Shown piece after piece: positions 7,965-15,651 of a stretch of 34,560 bases of DNA. Source of the DNA: Pseudomonadales bacterium (GTDB taxonomy: Bacteria; Pseudomonadota; Gammaproteobacteria; Pseudomonadales; Azotimanducaceae); the NCBI GenBank assembly GCA_028277965.1, contig JANQFF010000209.1:1-34560 (forward strand), read 5' to 3'. The notes under the pieces are model-generated. The model made no database searches and was not told where the DNA came from. It was given only the letters and a program-made list of their open reading frames with translations. A program made the position numbers and the translations under genes. Position 1 is the first letter of the stretch. Every line of letters starts with the position of its first letter.

Positions 7965-9125
7965 TCAGGCGCGAGCGATGACTGGCATCGCAAGGTACCC
8001 CTGGACAAAGTTTGATCTTAAACGTGTTGGACGATCAACCAGTTCGAAATCGCTGAACCGTTCCAGCATGCCTTCCCACATGTGCTGCAGCTGCATCCGC
8101 GCCAGGCGGAAACCAATACAGTGATGAATTCCTGATCCGAACGACAGTATGCGCGGTTCCGAACGGTCGAGCATCAGACGGTCGGGGTCTTTGAACACAT
8201 CTTTGTCTCGGTTGCCTGAAACGTAGAACATCACAACCTTGTCACCTTTGTGAATCTGTTTGCCGTTGAGTTCGATGTCACAAGTTGCAGTTCGGCGCTG
8301 ATGCACAACCGGGGAGACAAAGCGGACAATCTCGTTGACGGCCGTCGGGATCAAAGAGGGGTTGGCGCGTAGCGTACCGTACAGACCCTGGTCGATGACC
8401 GCCTCGAGACCACCTGCAATACTGGTCCTGGTCGTATCGTTAGCGCCCACCATCAGAAGTCTCAGGTGATTCAGGTACATCTCATCGGATATGTCGGGTT
8501 GATTGTGCACCAGGTGGGATACGAGGTCAGGCCTGGGATCTTCCATTGCCCGCTGCCGGCGCAGCTTCAGGTAGTACTCGGAGAACGAGGGATGTTTGGC
8601 CGCTTCCTCGTCGTCGCGAGGCAAACCCCCGACAGCCCCAACCTGGGCGTTGGTCCAGTACAGCATGTGGTAGCGGTCTTCTTCGGGTATCCCAAACAGA
8701 GTGGACAACATCTGCAGAGGCAACTCGTTAGCCACCGTGGTGACCCAATCGAAAGGTGTGTTCACCGGGACGGAATCCAGGATCTGCACAACCCGCTCAC
8801 GGACCTCGTCTTCCATTTCAGCCAGGTTTTCGCTATTGAAAACGGGTGTGACGGCACTTCGATGTGCGCGATGATCCGGCGGGTCCATGTTGATGAAACT
8901 CGAGTTGCTGTCGACGGGAAAGTCAAAGATTGACATGCCTCCGACAGCCGAAGAGAAAGCCCGGTGGTTCATATCAACAGCAACAATATCGTCGTAGCGC
9001 GTCACAGCCCAGTAAGGGCCGAACTCGCTTTCCTCGCAATAGTGTACGGGGTCGTTTTCCCGAAGCTCCCTGAACAGCGGATGAAACGAATTTGTTTCGT
9101 ATAGCGACGGCTCTGCAACGTCCAT
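7965..9125 (-). CDS. Cytochrome P450, CYP153-like
   Basis: 386 residues. The haem-binding loop FGSGIHHCIGFRLAR (Cys336), the ExxR pair Glu265 and Arg268 (NEIVR) and the oxygen-activating I-helix segment GANDTTR (227-233) are all present. MVGANDTTR, FYVSGNRDKDVF and the C-terminal NFVQGYLAMPV resemble CYP153 alkane and fatty-acid terminal hydroxylases as I recall them, though the N-terminus is shorter. Soluble, no membrane anchor. An ATG at 9125 with AAGG six bases upstream is chosen. A longer reading from 9164 lacks a ribosome site and would run through the operator region. No ferredoxin or ferredoxin reductase gene is in the window, so electron partners must come from elsewhere. Followed by an SDR. 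Confidence 0.93.
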   Translation of the reverse strand: MDVAEPSLYETNSFHPLFRELRENDPVHYCEESEFGPYWAVTRYDDIVAVDMNHRAFSSAVGGMSIFDFPVDSNSSFINMDPPDHRAHRSAVTPVFNSENLAEMEDEVRERVVQILDSVPVNTPFDWVTTVANELPLQMLSTLFGIPEEDRYHMLYWTNAQVGAVGGLPRDDEEAAKHPSFSEYYLKLRRQRAMEDPRPDLVSHLVHNQPDISDEMYLNHLRLLMVGANDTTRTSIAGGLEAVIDQGLYGTLRANPSLIPTAVNEIVRFVSPVVHQRRTATCDIELNGKQIHKGDKVVMFYVSGNRDKDVFKDPDRLMLDRSEPRILSFGSGIHHCIGFRLARMQLQHMWEGMLERFSDFELVDRPTRLRSNFVQGYLAMPVIARA

Positions 9126-9138
9126 GATCGACCTTAAG

Positions 9139-9152
9139 CAAACAGATGTTTG
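9139..9152. promoter_or_regulatory. Predicted TetR operator, site 1 (P450 side)
   Basis: CAAACAGATGTTTG is a 14-base inverted repeat, six-base arms CAAACA/TGTTTG around a two-base centre. It starts 14 bases upstream of the P450 ATG. The same arms recur in site 2 at 9162-9175, centres 23 bp apart (about two helical turns). Position between a TetR gene and its divergent neighbour makes this the likely binding site of the 9204 product. Confidence 0.72.
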
Positions 9153-9161
9153 GCTATTAAA

Positions 9162-9175
9162 CAAACACTTGTTTG
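9162..9175. promoter_or_regulatory. Predicted TetR operator, site 2 (regulator side)
   Basis: CAAACACTTGTTTG has the same arms as site 1 with a different centre (CT instead of GA). It ends 28 bases before the TetR start at 9204, so binding could repress both the regulator and the divergent P450-SDR pair. Confidence 0.72.
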
Positions 9176-9203
9176 GTAAGTCAAGGCCTCGTATGCTTCA
9201 CAT

Positions 9204-9788
9204 ATGAAACCGCAGCGATCAAACAGCCGCTCCAATAGCCGCAATCGCGCCCTGGTCGAAGCCGCGGCGGACCTGTTTGCGAGCCAGGGATTCAAAGCCA
9301 CGAGCATGCGTGACATCGCCAGGGCCGTGGACATGTTGCCTGGTTCCATCTACTACCACTTTGATTCGAAAGACGACCTGCTGCTTGCAATCTACGAAGC
9401 AGGCGTCGCTCAGATTACGCAGACGTTTGAAGAAGCCGTCGAATCCCTGGATGACCCCTGGGCGCGACTGGAGGCCGGGATGGCGGCGCTCATCCGGGCG
9501 GTAACCGAAGAGAGCTCGTTTACACGCGTCATATTCAAAGTGACCCCCGATGAAGTCCCGAAATATTCTGGCGAGCTGATCGCTTTCCGAGACCAGTTCG
9601 AAGCAAAGTTCGAAGAGTTACTGGAAGGATTGTCACTGCAACCATGGGTCAACAGGCAACTTTTGCGATTGATGTTGCTTGGTGCCGGTAACCACGCCCA
9701 ACTCTGGTTCTCACCTGATGGCGACTACTCGGCCGATGAGATCAGTGAGCAGTTCTGTCGTTTTGTGAAAGAGTCGGCTACAAGATAG
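9204..9788 (+). CDS. TetR/AcrR family transcriptional regulator (P450 module)
   Basis: 194 residues. The N-terminal DNA-binding domain is plain: ALVEAAADLFASQGFKATSMRDIARAV followed by GSIYYHFDSKDDLL (helix-turn-helix at about residues 32-52). The C-terminal helical domain (ligand pocket and dimerisation) is variable and gives no ligand clue, but its neighbours suggest a hydrophobic substrate or acyl-CoA. It is divergent from the P450-SDR pair with two palindromes between them, the usual autorepressor layout. The ATG at 9204 lacks a strong ribosome site. The GNAT-like gene follows its stop by 10 bases. Confidence 0.92.
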   Translation: MKPQRSNSRSNSRNRALVEAAADLFASQGFKATSMRDIARAVDMLPGSIYYHFDSKDDLLLAIYEAGVAQITQTFEEAVESLDDPWARLEAGMAALIRAVTEESSFTRVIFKVTPDEVPKYSGELIAFRDQFEAKFEELLEGLSLQPWVNRQLLRLMLLGAGNHAQLWFSPDGDYSADEISEQFCRFVKESATR

Positions 9789-9798
9789 GGTGAGCGGA

Positions 9799-10401
9799 AT
9801 GAATATTGAATACCGGTTGATGACCACCAACGACGTTGGCCGTGTTCCGGAAGATTGTTTTGGCACCCGCGAAGTACTCCTGAACCGCATGGAAGACCTG
9901 GGAGCCGCGGCTGTCCTCGCGTTTGATGGCGATCAGCATGTCGCTCAATTGCAATTTCGCAGGTACAACGCGGCACTTCGGTCCAGTGAAGGCATCTGGC
10001 ATCCGGACTACTGGGGAGATTTCGGAGAACATGCGCCTGAACTTCCCGAGGCCTCGCTCAATGTCTTTTGTTACCACGTGGGACAATTGGCCGCAGGTGA
10101 TGAGCGCAGTCCGGATTACCAGGGCCACGGTATAGGCCTTGCTCTGCTGGATTACTTCCTGGCCTGGGCGGCGTCTGCGGGGTTTGCCGCTGTGATCGCC
10201 AAGTGCACTCCACAAGACCGGGCGGTTATGGGGTTTATGGGTGGCCAGCCGGCCAGCGCTTATGCGGATAGAGGCTTCGAAGTCGCTGCTACCTGGATTG
10301 ACCGTCAACTGGCTGACACGGTGGTGGAACGCAAAATCGTCACACCGGATACCGATGAGGACGTTTGCGCACGTGTTGGTGTTTGTGTGAAACGGATGTG
10401 A
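9799..10401 (+). CDS. GNAT-like acetyltransferase
   Basis: 200 residues. A GNAT acetyl-CoA loop is suggested by YQGHGIGLALLDYFLAWAASAG (Q-x-x-G-x-G pattern at about residues 112-117) and the strand before it (LNVFCYHVGQL). The later part ADRGFEVAATW matches the C-terminal GNAT strand region. Substrate unknown. The ATG at 9799 is preferred over an in-frame GTG at 9790 because AGGG lies 8 bases before it. It follows the TetR gene by 10 bases and overlaps the next gene start by 4 bases (GTGA), so the three are probably one transcript. Some GNAT hallmarks are weak, so confidence in the activity is moderate. Confidence 0.72.
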   Translation: MNIEYRLMTTNDVGRVPEDCFGTREVLLNRMEDLGAAAVLAFDGDQHVAQLQFRRYNAALRSSEGIWHPDYWGDFGEHAPELPEASLNVFCYHVGQLAAGDERSPDYQGHGIGLALLDYFLAWAASAGFAAVIAKCTPQDRAVMGFMGGQPASAYADRGFEVAATWIDRQLADTVVERKIVTPDTDEDVCARVGVCVKRM

Positions 10402-11894
10402 GATTCGTCTGTCCCCGGCTTGTTCTCTGCATCCTGACAGGGTGGCTGGTAGTGCAAGCCTCTGCCATGGATCTTCAACCTTGTGAGTGGGACGAGCCGT
10501 TGCCAGATGGTGTGACCGCGACATGTGGAACACTCGAGGTCCCTGAGAACCGTTCACAGTCAAATACAGGGAAAATCGATCTGCCGGTGATTCATCTGAG
10601 TTCCGGCTCGACACAGACTCCACCGGTCGTGTTTCTAAACGGCGGACCGGGTGGGACAAATCTGAGGTTTGGTCTCGACACCCCGGACCTGCTCAGTCAC
10701 TACGATGTGTTGTTGGTAGGGTACCGTGGCGTTGATGACGGGTTGCCGCTGATCTGTCCGGAAGTGTCAGCTGTCATGATACAAGACGCACCACTGTCTC
10801 TGACCGGGCGGGAAAGGATGGGGCAGGCAGCATCGGAGTGCGCAGGTCGTCTGATGCGCGAGGGCGTGGATCTCTCGAGCTATACCATGTTCGATGTCAT
10901 CCAGGATCTTGAACTGGCAAGGCGATCTCTCGGCCATGAACAGATTCATCTCTTTGCCAGAAGCTACGGTACCCGCATAGCCCAGTACTACGCACGGATG
11001 TACCCGGAAGTAGTTGCAAGCTCGGTTCTCGTAACGGTCAACCCCCCTGGTCACTTCAAGTGGTTTCCGGAAGCGACCGACGCTGTCATCGGGCAGTACG
11101 CTGACCTCTGTGCCGCGGACGAATACTGCAAGGGGCGAACATCGGATCTTGCAGAGACTTTGTATTGGACACTCAACCAGGCAGACAGGACCTGGCTCGG
11201 ATTGGAGATCGACGCTGACAAGGTTTGGGCTGCCGCATTCCTCCTTATGTCCAGCCGTGAGACCAGCGTTCTCCTGTTCGACGCTTTGATCGCTGCAGAA
11301 AAAGGCGACAACAGCGGGTTGTTTCTACTCGACCTTGCGTTCGATCTGACCATGCCGCATGCGTTTGTCATGGGAGATATGCTGTCAAAGGCGGGATCGG
11401 AGTGTCAGAACGACGCGAACTTCGTTGAAGTTCGGATGCGATCATCGACATCCATGGGCTCACCGCTGGATCTGTTGCTCCAGGGCGCGTGTTCGACCTG
11501 GCCGATCGTTCCGTTCCCAGAGGAATTCAATATGCCCACCCGGGATGCCACGCCAACATTGCTCGTCAATGGGGACCTCGATGTGTCGACGCCACTCCGG
11601 TATGTGGAAGACGAGTTGCTTCCGCACCTTGAGAACGGGGAGTTGTTTGTTTTGCGTGGATTCGGTCACGATGACTGGGTGGATAATCAGGTTACCGCAC
11701 TCGATCAGATGCTCACCTCGTTTTTCAAAACCGGTGTCGCGGATACCTCCGGATACATTCCCGGGCGGGTGGACTTTCGCGTGGAGTGGCCACTTCCGCT
11801 GATCGCCAAGCTGTCAGTTGCGACCGTGTTGGTAGTCCTGTTCGCAGTTGTGGCGCTGCTTTTCAGGACTATCAGGCGTCGCGTTAGCGGCTGA
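10398..11894 (+). CDS. Exported, C-terminally anchored alpha/beta hydrolase (TAP-like peptidase family)
   Basis: 498 residues. A signal peptide (residues 1-23, core LVLCILTGWLVVQASA) is followed by CGTLEVPENRS and an oxyanion loop NGGPGG (81-86), typical of proline-iminopeptidase and TAP-type hydrolases. The nucleophile is Ser189 in ARSYG; the first Gly of the GxSxG elbow is Ala. Asp395 (GDLDVSTP) and His424 (FGHDDW) complete the triad. A transmembrane segment at about 467-487 with a basic tail (RTIRRRVSG) suggests anchoring to the inner membrane with the catalytic domain in the periplasm. The GTG at 10398 is chosen because it overlaps the previous stop as GTGA and gives a clean signal peptide; an in-frame TTG at 10365 would add 11 polar or Cys-rich residues. 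Confidence 0.87.
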   Translation: MRFVCPRLVLCILTGWLVVQASAMDLQPCEWDEPLPDGVTATCGTLEVPENRSQSNTGKIDLPVIHLSSGSTQTPPVVFLNGGPGGTNLRFGLDTPDLLSHYDVLLVGYRGVDDGLPLICPEVSAVMIQDAPLSLTGRERMGQAASECAGRLMREGVDLSSYTMFDVIQDLELARRSLGHEQIHLFARSYGTRIAQYYARMYPEVVASSVLVTVNPPGHFKWFPEATDAVIGQYADLCAADEYCKGRTSDLAETLYWTLNQADRTWLGLEIDADKVWAAAFLLMSSRETSVLLFDALIAAEKGDNSGLFLLDLAFDLTMPHAFVMGDMLSKAGSECQNDANFVEVRMRSSTSMGSPLDLLLQGACSTWPIVPFPEEFNMPTRDATPTLLVNGDLDVSTPLRYVEDELLPHLENGELFVLRGFGHDDWVDNQVTALDQMLTSFFKTGVADTSGYIPGRVDFRVEWPLPLIAKLSVATVLVVLFAVVALLFRTIRRRVSG

Positions 11895-11895
11895 A

Positions 11896-12465
11896 TCAGG
11901 GTTGGTCCAGGATAAGTTCCAGCAGGTCTGCGAACACAGCCTGTGCCTGGTCGACGCGTTTACGGTCGCCAGTCGCCAGGAGATCAGTCAACAAGCCCGC
12001 CTGTGTGGCGTGCAGGATGGTAGCGTAAGAGCGGGACTTGTCCTTCGATACACCCATACTCTCCAGGTCTTTCTGGATGGCGTCGACCCAGTTTGTGCAG
12101 ATACGAGCCCTGACCGGGGCCGGAAGCGCATCTTCTGCTGCTGACAGGCAGACCGCCTCAATCTGCAGACGAAAGCGCTCGAGATCGTCGGGCCCCGTCC
12201 TTTCCAGCCAGTAGCGTTTGAGTTTCGAGGCGAGATCCCCGCAGTTGTCTTCTACAGCCGCGAGTTCTTCCGCTTCCACGGCGTCCAGGACTTCGATAAT
12301 GAGCTTCTCTTTGGATTCGAAGTGATAGAGGAGGGTAGGCGCTGTGACGTCCAGAGCGGCGGCAAGTGTCCTCATCGATACATTTCCAAGACCCGAACGG
12401 GAAAGGAATTTGACCGCATCGTCCAATAACGCCTCGCGACGTTGTGGGTCAGCCGGACGTGCCAC
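11896..12465 (-). CDS. TetR/AcrR family transcriptional regulator (Rieske module)
   Basis: 189 residues. N-terminal helix-turn-helix domain: RREALLDDAVKFLSRSGLGNVSMRTLAAALDVTAPTLLYHFESKEKLI, with the recognition helix at about residues 37-48. The C-terminal domain is rich in Glu and Ala helices and ends AQAVFADLLELIL. It is divergent from the Rieske oxygenase gene, and a tandem 16-bp repeat fills the spacer. The product probably represses both genes until a ligand binds. Its stop lies one base from the stop of the convergent hydrolase gene. Ligand unknown. Confidence 0.92.
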   Translation of the reverse strand: MARPADPQRREALLDDAVKFLSRSGLGNVSMRTLAAALDVTAPTLLYHFESKEKLIIEVLDAVEAEELAAVEDNCGDLASKLKRYWLERTGPDDLERFRLQIEAVCLSAAEDALPAPVRARICTNWVDAIQKDLESMGVSKDKSRSYATILHATQAGLLTDLLATGDRKRVDQAQAVFADLLELILDQP

Positions 12466-12500
12466 TAAAGGGACCTCAGTCTCATAGAACGTTGAAGTTT

Positions 12501-12532
12501 ATCTAACAGTTGTTTAATCTAACATACGTTTA
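12501..12532. promoter_or_regulatory. Predicted TetR operator, tandem 16-bp repeat
   Basis: Two abutting 16-base units, ATCTAACAGTTGTTTA (12501-12516) and ATCTAACATACGTTTA (12517-12532), agree at 13 of 16 positions. The first contains the inverted repeat AACAGTTGTT; the second keeps AAC....GTT. They lie between the TetR start (12465) and the Rieske start (12557), so they are the likely binding site of the TetR protein. Confidence 0.65.
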
Positions 12533-12556
12533 AATAATTACAAGATGGGAGGGGAC

Positions 12557-13705
12557 ATGTCGCAAGTATCTGAACGGCTGCTTGAAGAGCTGGGTGAGAC
12601 CCGGACATGCGATCTCAGCAATGCCCGTTTCCTGGATCCCATGTGGTATCACGATCCGGATTTGTACGCGCTCGAAATTGAAGAGGTGTTCCGCAAAGAG
12701 TGGATCTGTGTAGCACGAGAAGATCAGCTCCGTGAAGTGGGCGACTATCTGACGGAGGAACTCGTCGGTGAGCCGCTGCTCCTCGTCCGTACTGATGAAG
12801 ACACGATCACGACATACTCCAACGTCTGCCGGCATCGCTACTATCCCGTTGCCGCAGGTGCAGGAAACGCGCGTGTTTTCACATGTGCGTACCATCGCTG
12901 GACCTACGGTCTTGACGGGGTACTGCGGGGAGCACCCGGTATGGGTGGGACGGATTTTGAGATCCGCAAGTGCCGGTTGCCGAAGATCCGCACAGAGTGC
13001 TGGAATGGATTTGTCTTTGTGAACCTCGATGCGGCCGCCGCGCCCCTGACGCCACAAATAGTAGGTGCCACGGAGGGACTTGCGCCTTATGAGTTGAGTA
13101 CCTGGTCTACAACCGCGATCCATGACGAGATCTGGCCGGGTAACTGGAAGCTGGTTGTCGAAAACGGCATGGAGTCATTACACCATCCCGGCCTGCATCC
13201 GGTGTCAGTGCAACCTGAAATACCAGGTCTCGGCGTCAAGGACATCAGTGACTTCGAGACGTGGGCGCATCTCAAAGTTCCGTTTACGGATGAGGCTGCC
13301 AGGCGACTGGCGGAGCAGACACCGGAGGCTGTCAGCCGTCTGGATGAGGCTGATGCAACCGCCCTGTGCGGTTACTTCATCTATCCCTCCTTCATCCTGC
13401 CGATATTCCCGGCGTACGCGAACTGGCTGTCCATCATGCCGGTCAGCGCGTCACAAGCCCGGGTCTTTACAGGCCTTGCGATGAGCGAAGAGATCCTCGA
13501 GCGCATGGGGTCTGATCGCGAAGCGAGTGCGGCTCAATCGCGTGAGCAGCTTGTTCAGGTCAACCAGGAGGACATTCAGGCCACCAGGGACCTGCAGCGC
13601 ACAACCTTATCGCGGTTTATCGACCGTGGACCGGTGACACCGCTCGAATTGAGCGTGCTTAATTTCCACCGCTATCTGGCAAACCGATTGGTCAGCGAGA
13701 GATAG
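12557..13705 (+). CDS. Rieske non-haem iron oxygenase, alpha subunit
   Basis: 382 residues. The Rieske [2Fe-2S] motif is C-x-H-x16-C-x2-H: Cys91, His93, Cys110, His113. The mononuclear iron site is His209 and His214 (ESLHHPGLHP) with Asp339 (NQEDIQ) as third ligand. Glu206 stands where naphthalene dioxygenase has its bridging Asp; Glu at this place is also known in carnitine oxygenase CntA. It would hydroxylate or demethylate an organic substrate with electrons from a separate reductase; neither a reductase, a ferredoxin nor a beta subunit is in the window. Starts at the ATG at 12557 because GGGAGGGG lies just before it; an ATG at 12545 would put that ribosome site inside the gene. Divergent from its TetR regulator. 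Confidence 0.93.
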   Translation: MSQVSERLLEELGETRTCDLSNARFLDPMWYHDPDLYALEIEEVFRKEWICVAREDQLREVGDYLTEELVGEPLLLVRTDEDTITTYSNVCRHRYYPVAAGAGNARVFTCAYHRWTYGLDGVLRGAPGMGGTDFEIRKCRLPKIRTECWNGFVFVNLDAAAAPLTPQIVGATEGLAPYELSTWSTTAIHDEIWPGNWKLVVENGMESLHHPGLHPVSVQPEIPGLGVKDISDFETWAHLKVPFTDEAARRLAEQTPEAVSRLDEADATALCGYFIYPSFILPIFPAYANWLSIMPVSASQARVFTGLAMSEEILERMGSDREASAAQSREQLVQVNQEDIQATRDLQRTTLSRFIDRGPVTPLELSVLNFHRYLANRLVSER

Positions 13706-13711
13706 CAGTTG

Positions 13712-14095
13712 TCAGGGCAGGTTCGAGTTGCGGATCTCGACGACGTTCTGCCACCTCCCGTCAGCTTTCATCCAGATGGAGACGAATTTCCCCGGCTCTT
13801 CGGGTGCACCTGGCATCTTTGCCAGAACGGATCCGTGAACCCAGGCCATATCGTTGGATTTGCTGACAAATGCCTCCAGGGGTTCCCAGCTCAGAGATGC
13901 GCCTTCCATCTGGAGGAACTCTTTAAATAGAGCCCGTTGGGTTTCTCGCCCTGTCAGGCGTTCACCGCCTGGAGGAAAGAGCATGCCGTCCTCCATGATC
14001 ACGTGATCCATGACCCAGTCGATATCACCTTGCTGGAAACGGCGGCAGGCTTCCCGTTCGAGTTCAAGGATAGTTTCGGCTTCAGTGTTTGCCAT
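13712..14095 (-). CDS. SnoaL-like / DUF4440-type NTF2-fold protein
   Basis: 127 residues. The opening AETILELEREACRRFQQGDIDWVMDHVIMEDGMLFPPGGERLTGRETQRALFKEFL is the pattern of DUF4440-like proteins: helix, acidic turn, short strand, then a G-R-E helix start. The second half has alternating strands (DMAWVHGSVLAKM, KFVSIWMKADGRWQNVVEI). KADGRWQNVVEIRN matches the usual C-terminal strand. A small cytoplasmic protein; enzymatic role unknown. GAGGAG lies upstream of the ATG. It is the last of a three-gene minus-strand set (lyase, GNAT, this gene), 10 bases after the GNAT stop, and ends 6 bases from the convergent Rieske gene. Confidence 0.82.
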   Translation of the reverse strand: MANTEAETILELEREACRRFQQGDIDWVMDHVIMEDGMLFPPGGERLTGRETQRALFKEFLQMEGASLSWEPLEAFVSKSNDMAWVHGSVLAKMPGAPEEPGKFVSIWMKADGRWQNVVEIRNSNLP

Positions 14096-14105
14096 TAGTG
14101 TCTCC

Positions 14106-14696
14106 TCAGGTCCGTCGCTGTCTTAACATGGGTGTAGCGGTTCCGGATGTGCCAAATGGTATCTTCCCCAGCGCTTCGAAACCGTGTCGTTCGTATAGCG
14201 AGATGTTTGCCTGATTGGAGGATTCCAGGTAGCCCAGTGCGCCCTGTTCGTCGATGACGGACGTGGCATGTTTCATCAACACACCGCCAAGACCTTTCCC
14301 CCGGTGGCCCGGGTCAACGCCGATAATCGGCAGGTACCAGCAGTCTTCGTCATGGGGATGATAAGACTCGATCGCTCCAAAAAACTCCATGAGCGGTTCG
14401 GCGAGTTCCGGCGGTGGAGCCTCGGTCAGCACGGACTCCATGGCGGCTTCATCCATAGTGGTCCCAGGAGGGAGCCAGATAGCGGCGCCTTCACACTCGT
14501 CGGTAACAAAACAGGTACCGGCATCAAGAGACACATCGAGGGCTGCCGCAACTACACTTGGAAAGTAGGTCAGAAAACGGTCAGCGTCGGGCAGATACCA
14601 GCGATTAACCGGGTCAGAGCTGAAGGCGAGCGTTATGCTGTTCAGTATCGATTGACGGTCGGACGCTGTGGCCTGTCTGACCTGTGGCAGGCTCAT
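14106..14696 (-). CDS. GNAT family N-acetyltransferase
   Basis: 196 residues. Motif A of the GNAT fold is clear: YLPIIGVDPGHRGKGLGGVLMKHATSVID, with the acetyl-CoA pyrophosphate loop HRGKGLG at about residues 131-137. Motif B follows as LESSNQANISLYERHGFEALGKI. The N-terminal part (VRQATASDRQSILNSITLAFSSDP) is typical of GNATs that resemble MarR-linked or antibiotic-type acetyltransferases. The substrate is unknown. The ATG overlaps the TGA of the lyase gene (ATGA), which implies coupled translation with it. Confidence 0.9.
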   Translation of the reverse strand: MSLPQVRQATASDRQSILNSITLAFSSDPVNRWYLPDADRFLTYFPSVVAAALDVSLDAGTCFVTDECEGAAIWLPPGTTMDEAAMESVLTEAPPPELAEPLMEFFGAIESYHPHDEDCWYLPIIGVDPGHRGKGLGGVLMKHATSVIDEQGALGYLESSNQANISLYERHGFEALGKIPFGTSGTATPMLRQRRT

Positions 14697-15520
14697 GCCT
14701 GACCTCCTGCTGCGAAGAGTTCAGCGATACGCTGGCCGGAGGCCATTTCCGAGACCCACGCAAATGAACCTTCGTTCAGCATCGCTTCGCCAAAATCGAT
14801 GATGGGTTTGGCCGCGACGTAGGTCAGTGCGCCGCCGATGCTCACGCGCTGGGCACCCGCCTGCTCAAAGTCGGCAAGCGTTGCTCCCGGCACTGTTACG
14901 CCCAGCATGTTGAATGGCTTGTCGAGTTCGTCTGTGATGGTTTTGAGGTCATCGAGTGACCCAACCCCAGGCGAATACAGGACATCAGCACCTGCGGCTG
15001 AATAGGCCTGCAGCCGTCCGATCACCTCATCCAGATCGCGCCCTGCGCGCAACAGGTGCTCAGCCCGTGCGGTGATCATGAAGGGAAAGTCCTGCTTGCG
15101 GGCTGTCTCGATGGCAGCGGTGAGGCGGTCAACAGCCTCGGGCAGCTCGTAGAGTGACTGACCGGACCGGTCGTAATCTTCGATTGAACAACCGGCGACA
15201 CCGGTGGCGATCATGGCTTCGACGTTCCTGGCTACGCCAGCAGCATCACTAGCGTATGCATCTTCGAAATCGGCGTTCAGAGGGATGTCGGTCGCACCGG
15301 CTATGGCGCGGCAGTGCTCGAGTTTTTCTTCGAGGGTCGGTTCCCCGTCGGACTTGCCGATCGTATAGGCAAATCCACCGCTCGTGGTGGCAAGTGCTTT
15401 AAACCCGAGACCCTGCATCAGAAGGGCGGAACCGATGTCCCATGGGTTTGCGATAATGAAAGCGTTGGGCTGGTTGTGCAGTGCTTCGAACTGCTCACAT
15501 TTTTCAGCTTGTGTTGGCAA
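14693..15520 (-). CDS. Isocitrate lyase / PEP mutase family protein
   Basis: 275 residues, the size of the small members of the superfamily (2-methylisocitrate lyase, carboxyvinyl-carboxyphosphonate mutase, oxaloacetate decarboxylase). Visible pieces are NPWDIGSALLMQGLGFKALATTSGGFAYTIGKSDG, the acidic metal segment NADFEDAYA (about residues 82-90), CSIEDYDR, and MITARAEHLL. The KKCG loop of true isocitrate lyases is missing, so the reaction is probably a C-C or P-C bond reaction on a smaller keto or hydroxy acid. Starts with TTG at 15520 behind AGGAGG. It is divergent from the 15652 TetR with two strong palindromes between them, and heads a three-gene set with the GNAT and SnoaL-like genes. 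Confidence 0.88.
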   Translation of the reverse strand: MPTQAEKCEQFEALHNQPNAFIIANPWDIGSALLMQGLGFKALATTSGGFAYTIGKSDGEPTLEEKLEHCRAIAGATDIPLNADFEDAYASDAAGVARNVEAMIATGVAGCSIEDYDRSGQSLYELPEAVDRLTAAIETARKQDFPFMITARAEHLLRAGRDLDEVIGRLQAYSAAGADVLYSPGVGSLDDLKTITDELDKPFNMLGVTVPGATLADFEQAGAQRVSIGGALTYVAAKPIIDFGEAMLNEGSFAWVSEMASGQRIAELFAAGGQA

Positions 15521-15582
15521 GAGTCCTCCTCTTCCGTGTGTAAGTGTGCAAGTCCCGTAGATTGCGTATATTCTTTCACGGC

Positions 15583-15602
15583 AACATAATCACCATTATG
15601 TT
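15583..15602. promoter_or_regulatory. Predicted TetR operator, site A
   Basis: AACATAATCACCATTATGTT is a 20-base inverted repeat: eight-base arms AACATAAT/ATTATGTT match perfectly around CACC. It lies between the lyase gene (start 15520, minus) and the TetR gene (15652, plus). Site B begins exactly 30 bp further on in the same orientation, including the asymmetric centre. Confidence 0.78.
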
Positions 15603-15612
15603 TTTTTGCAAG

Positions 15613-15632
15613 AACATAATCACCGTTATGAT
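15613..15632. promoter_or_regulatory. Predicted TetR operator, site B, overlapping a possible promoter
   Basis: AACATAATCACCGTTATGAT matches site A at 18 of 20 positions. It lies between a TTGCAA box (15606-15611) and a GATAAT box (15630-15635), spaced 18 bases, which would be the -35 and -10 of the TetR gene. Binding would then block that promoter directly. The promoter reading is weaker than the operator reading. Confidence 0.7.
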
Positions 15633-15651
15633 AATCTTTTGATCCTTACGT

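Noticed and set aside
9126-9164. Upstream in-frame ATG for the P450 gene at 9164
   Set aside because: It lacks a ribosome site and places both palindromes largely within coding DNA; the ATG at 9125 has AAGG at good spacing.
9778-10659. 293-codon minus-strand open frame opposite the GNAT-like and TAP-type genes
   Set aside because: It crosses two coupled plus-strand genes and has no protein-like pattern.
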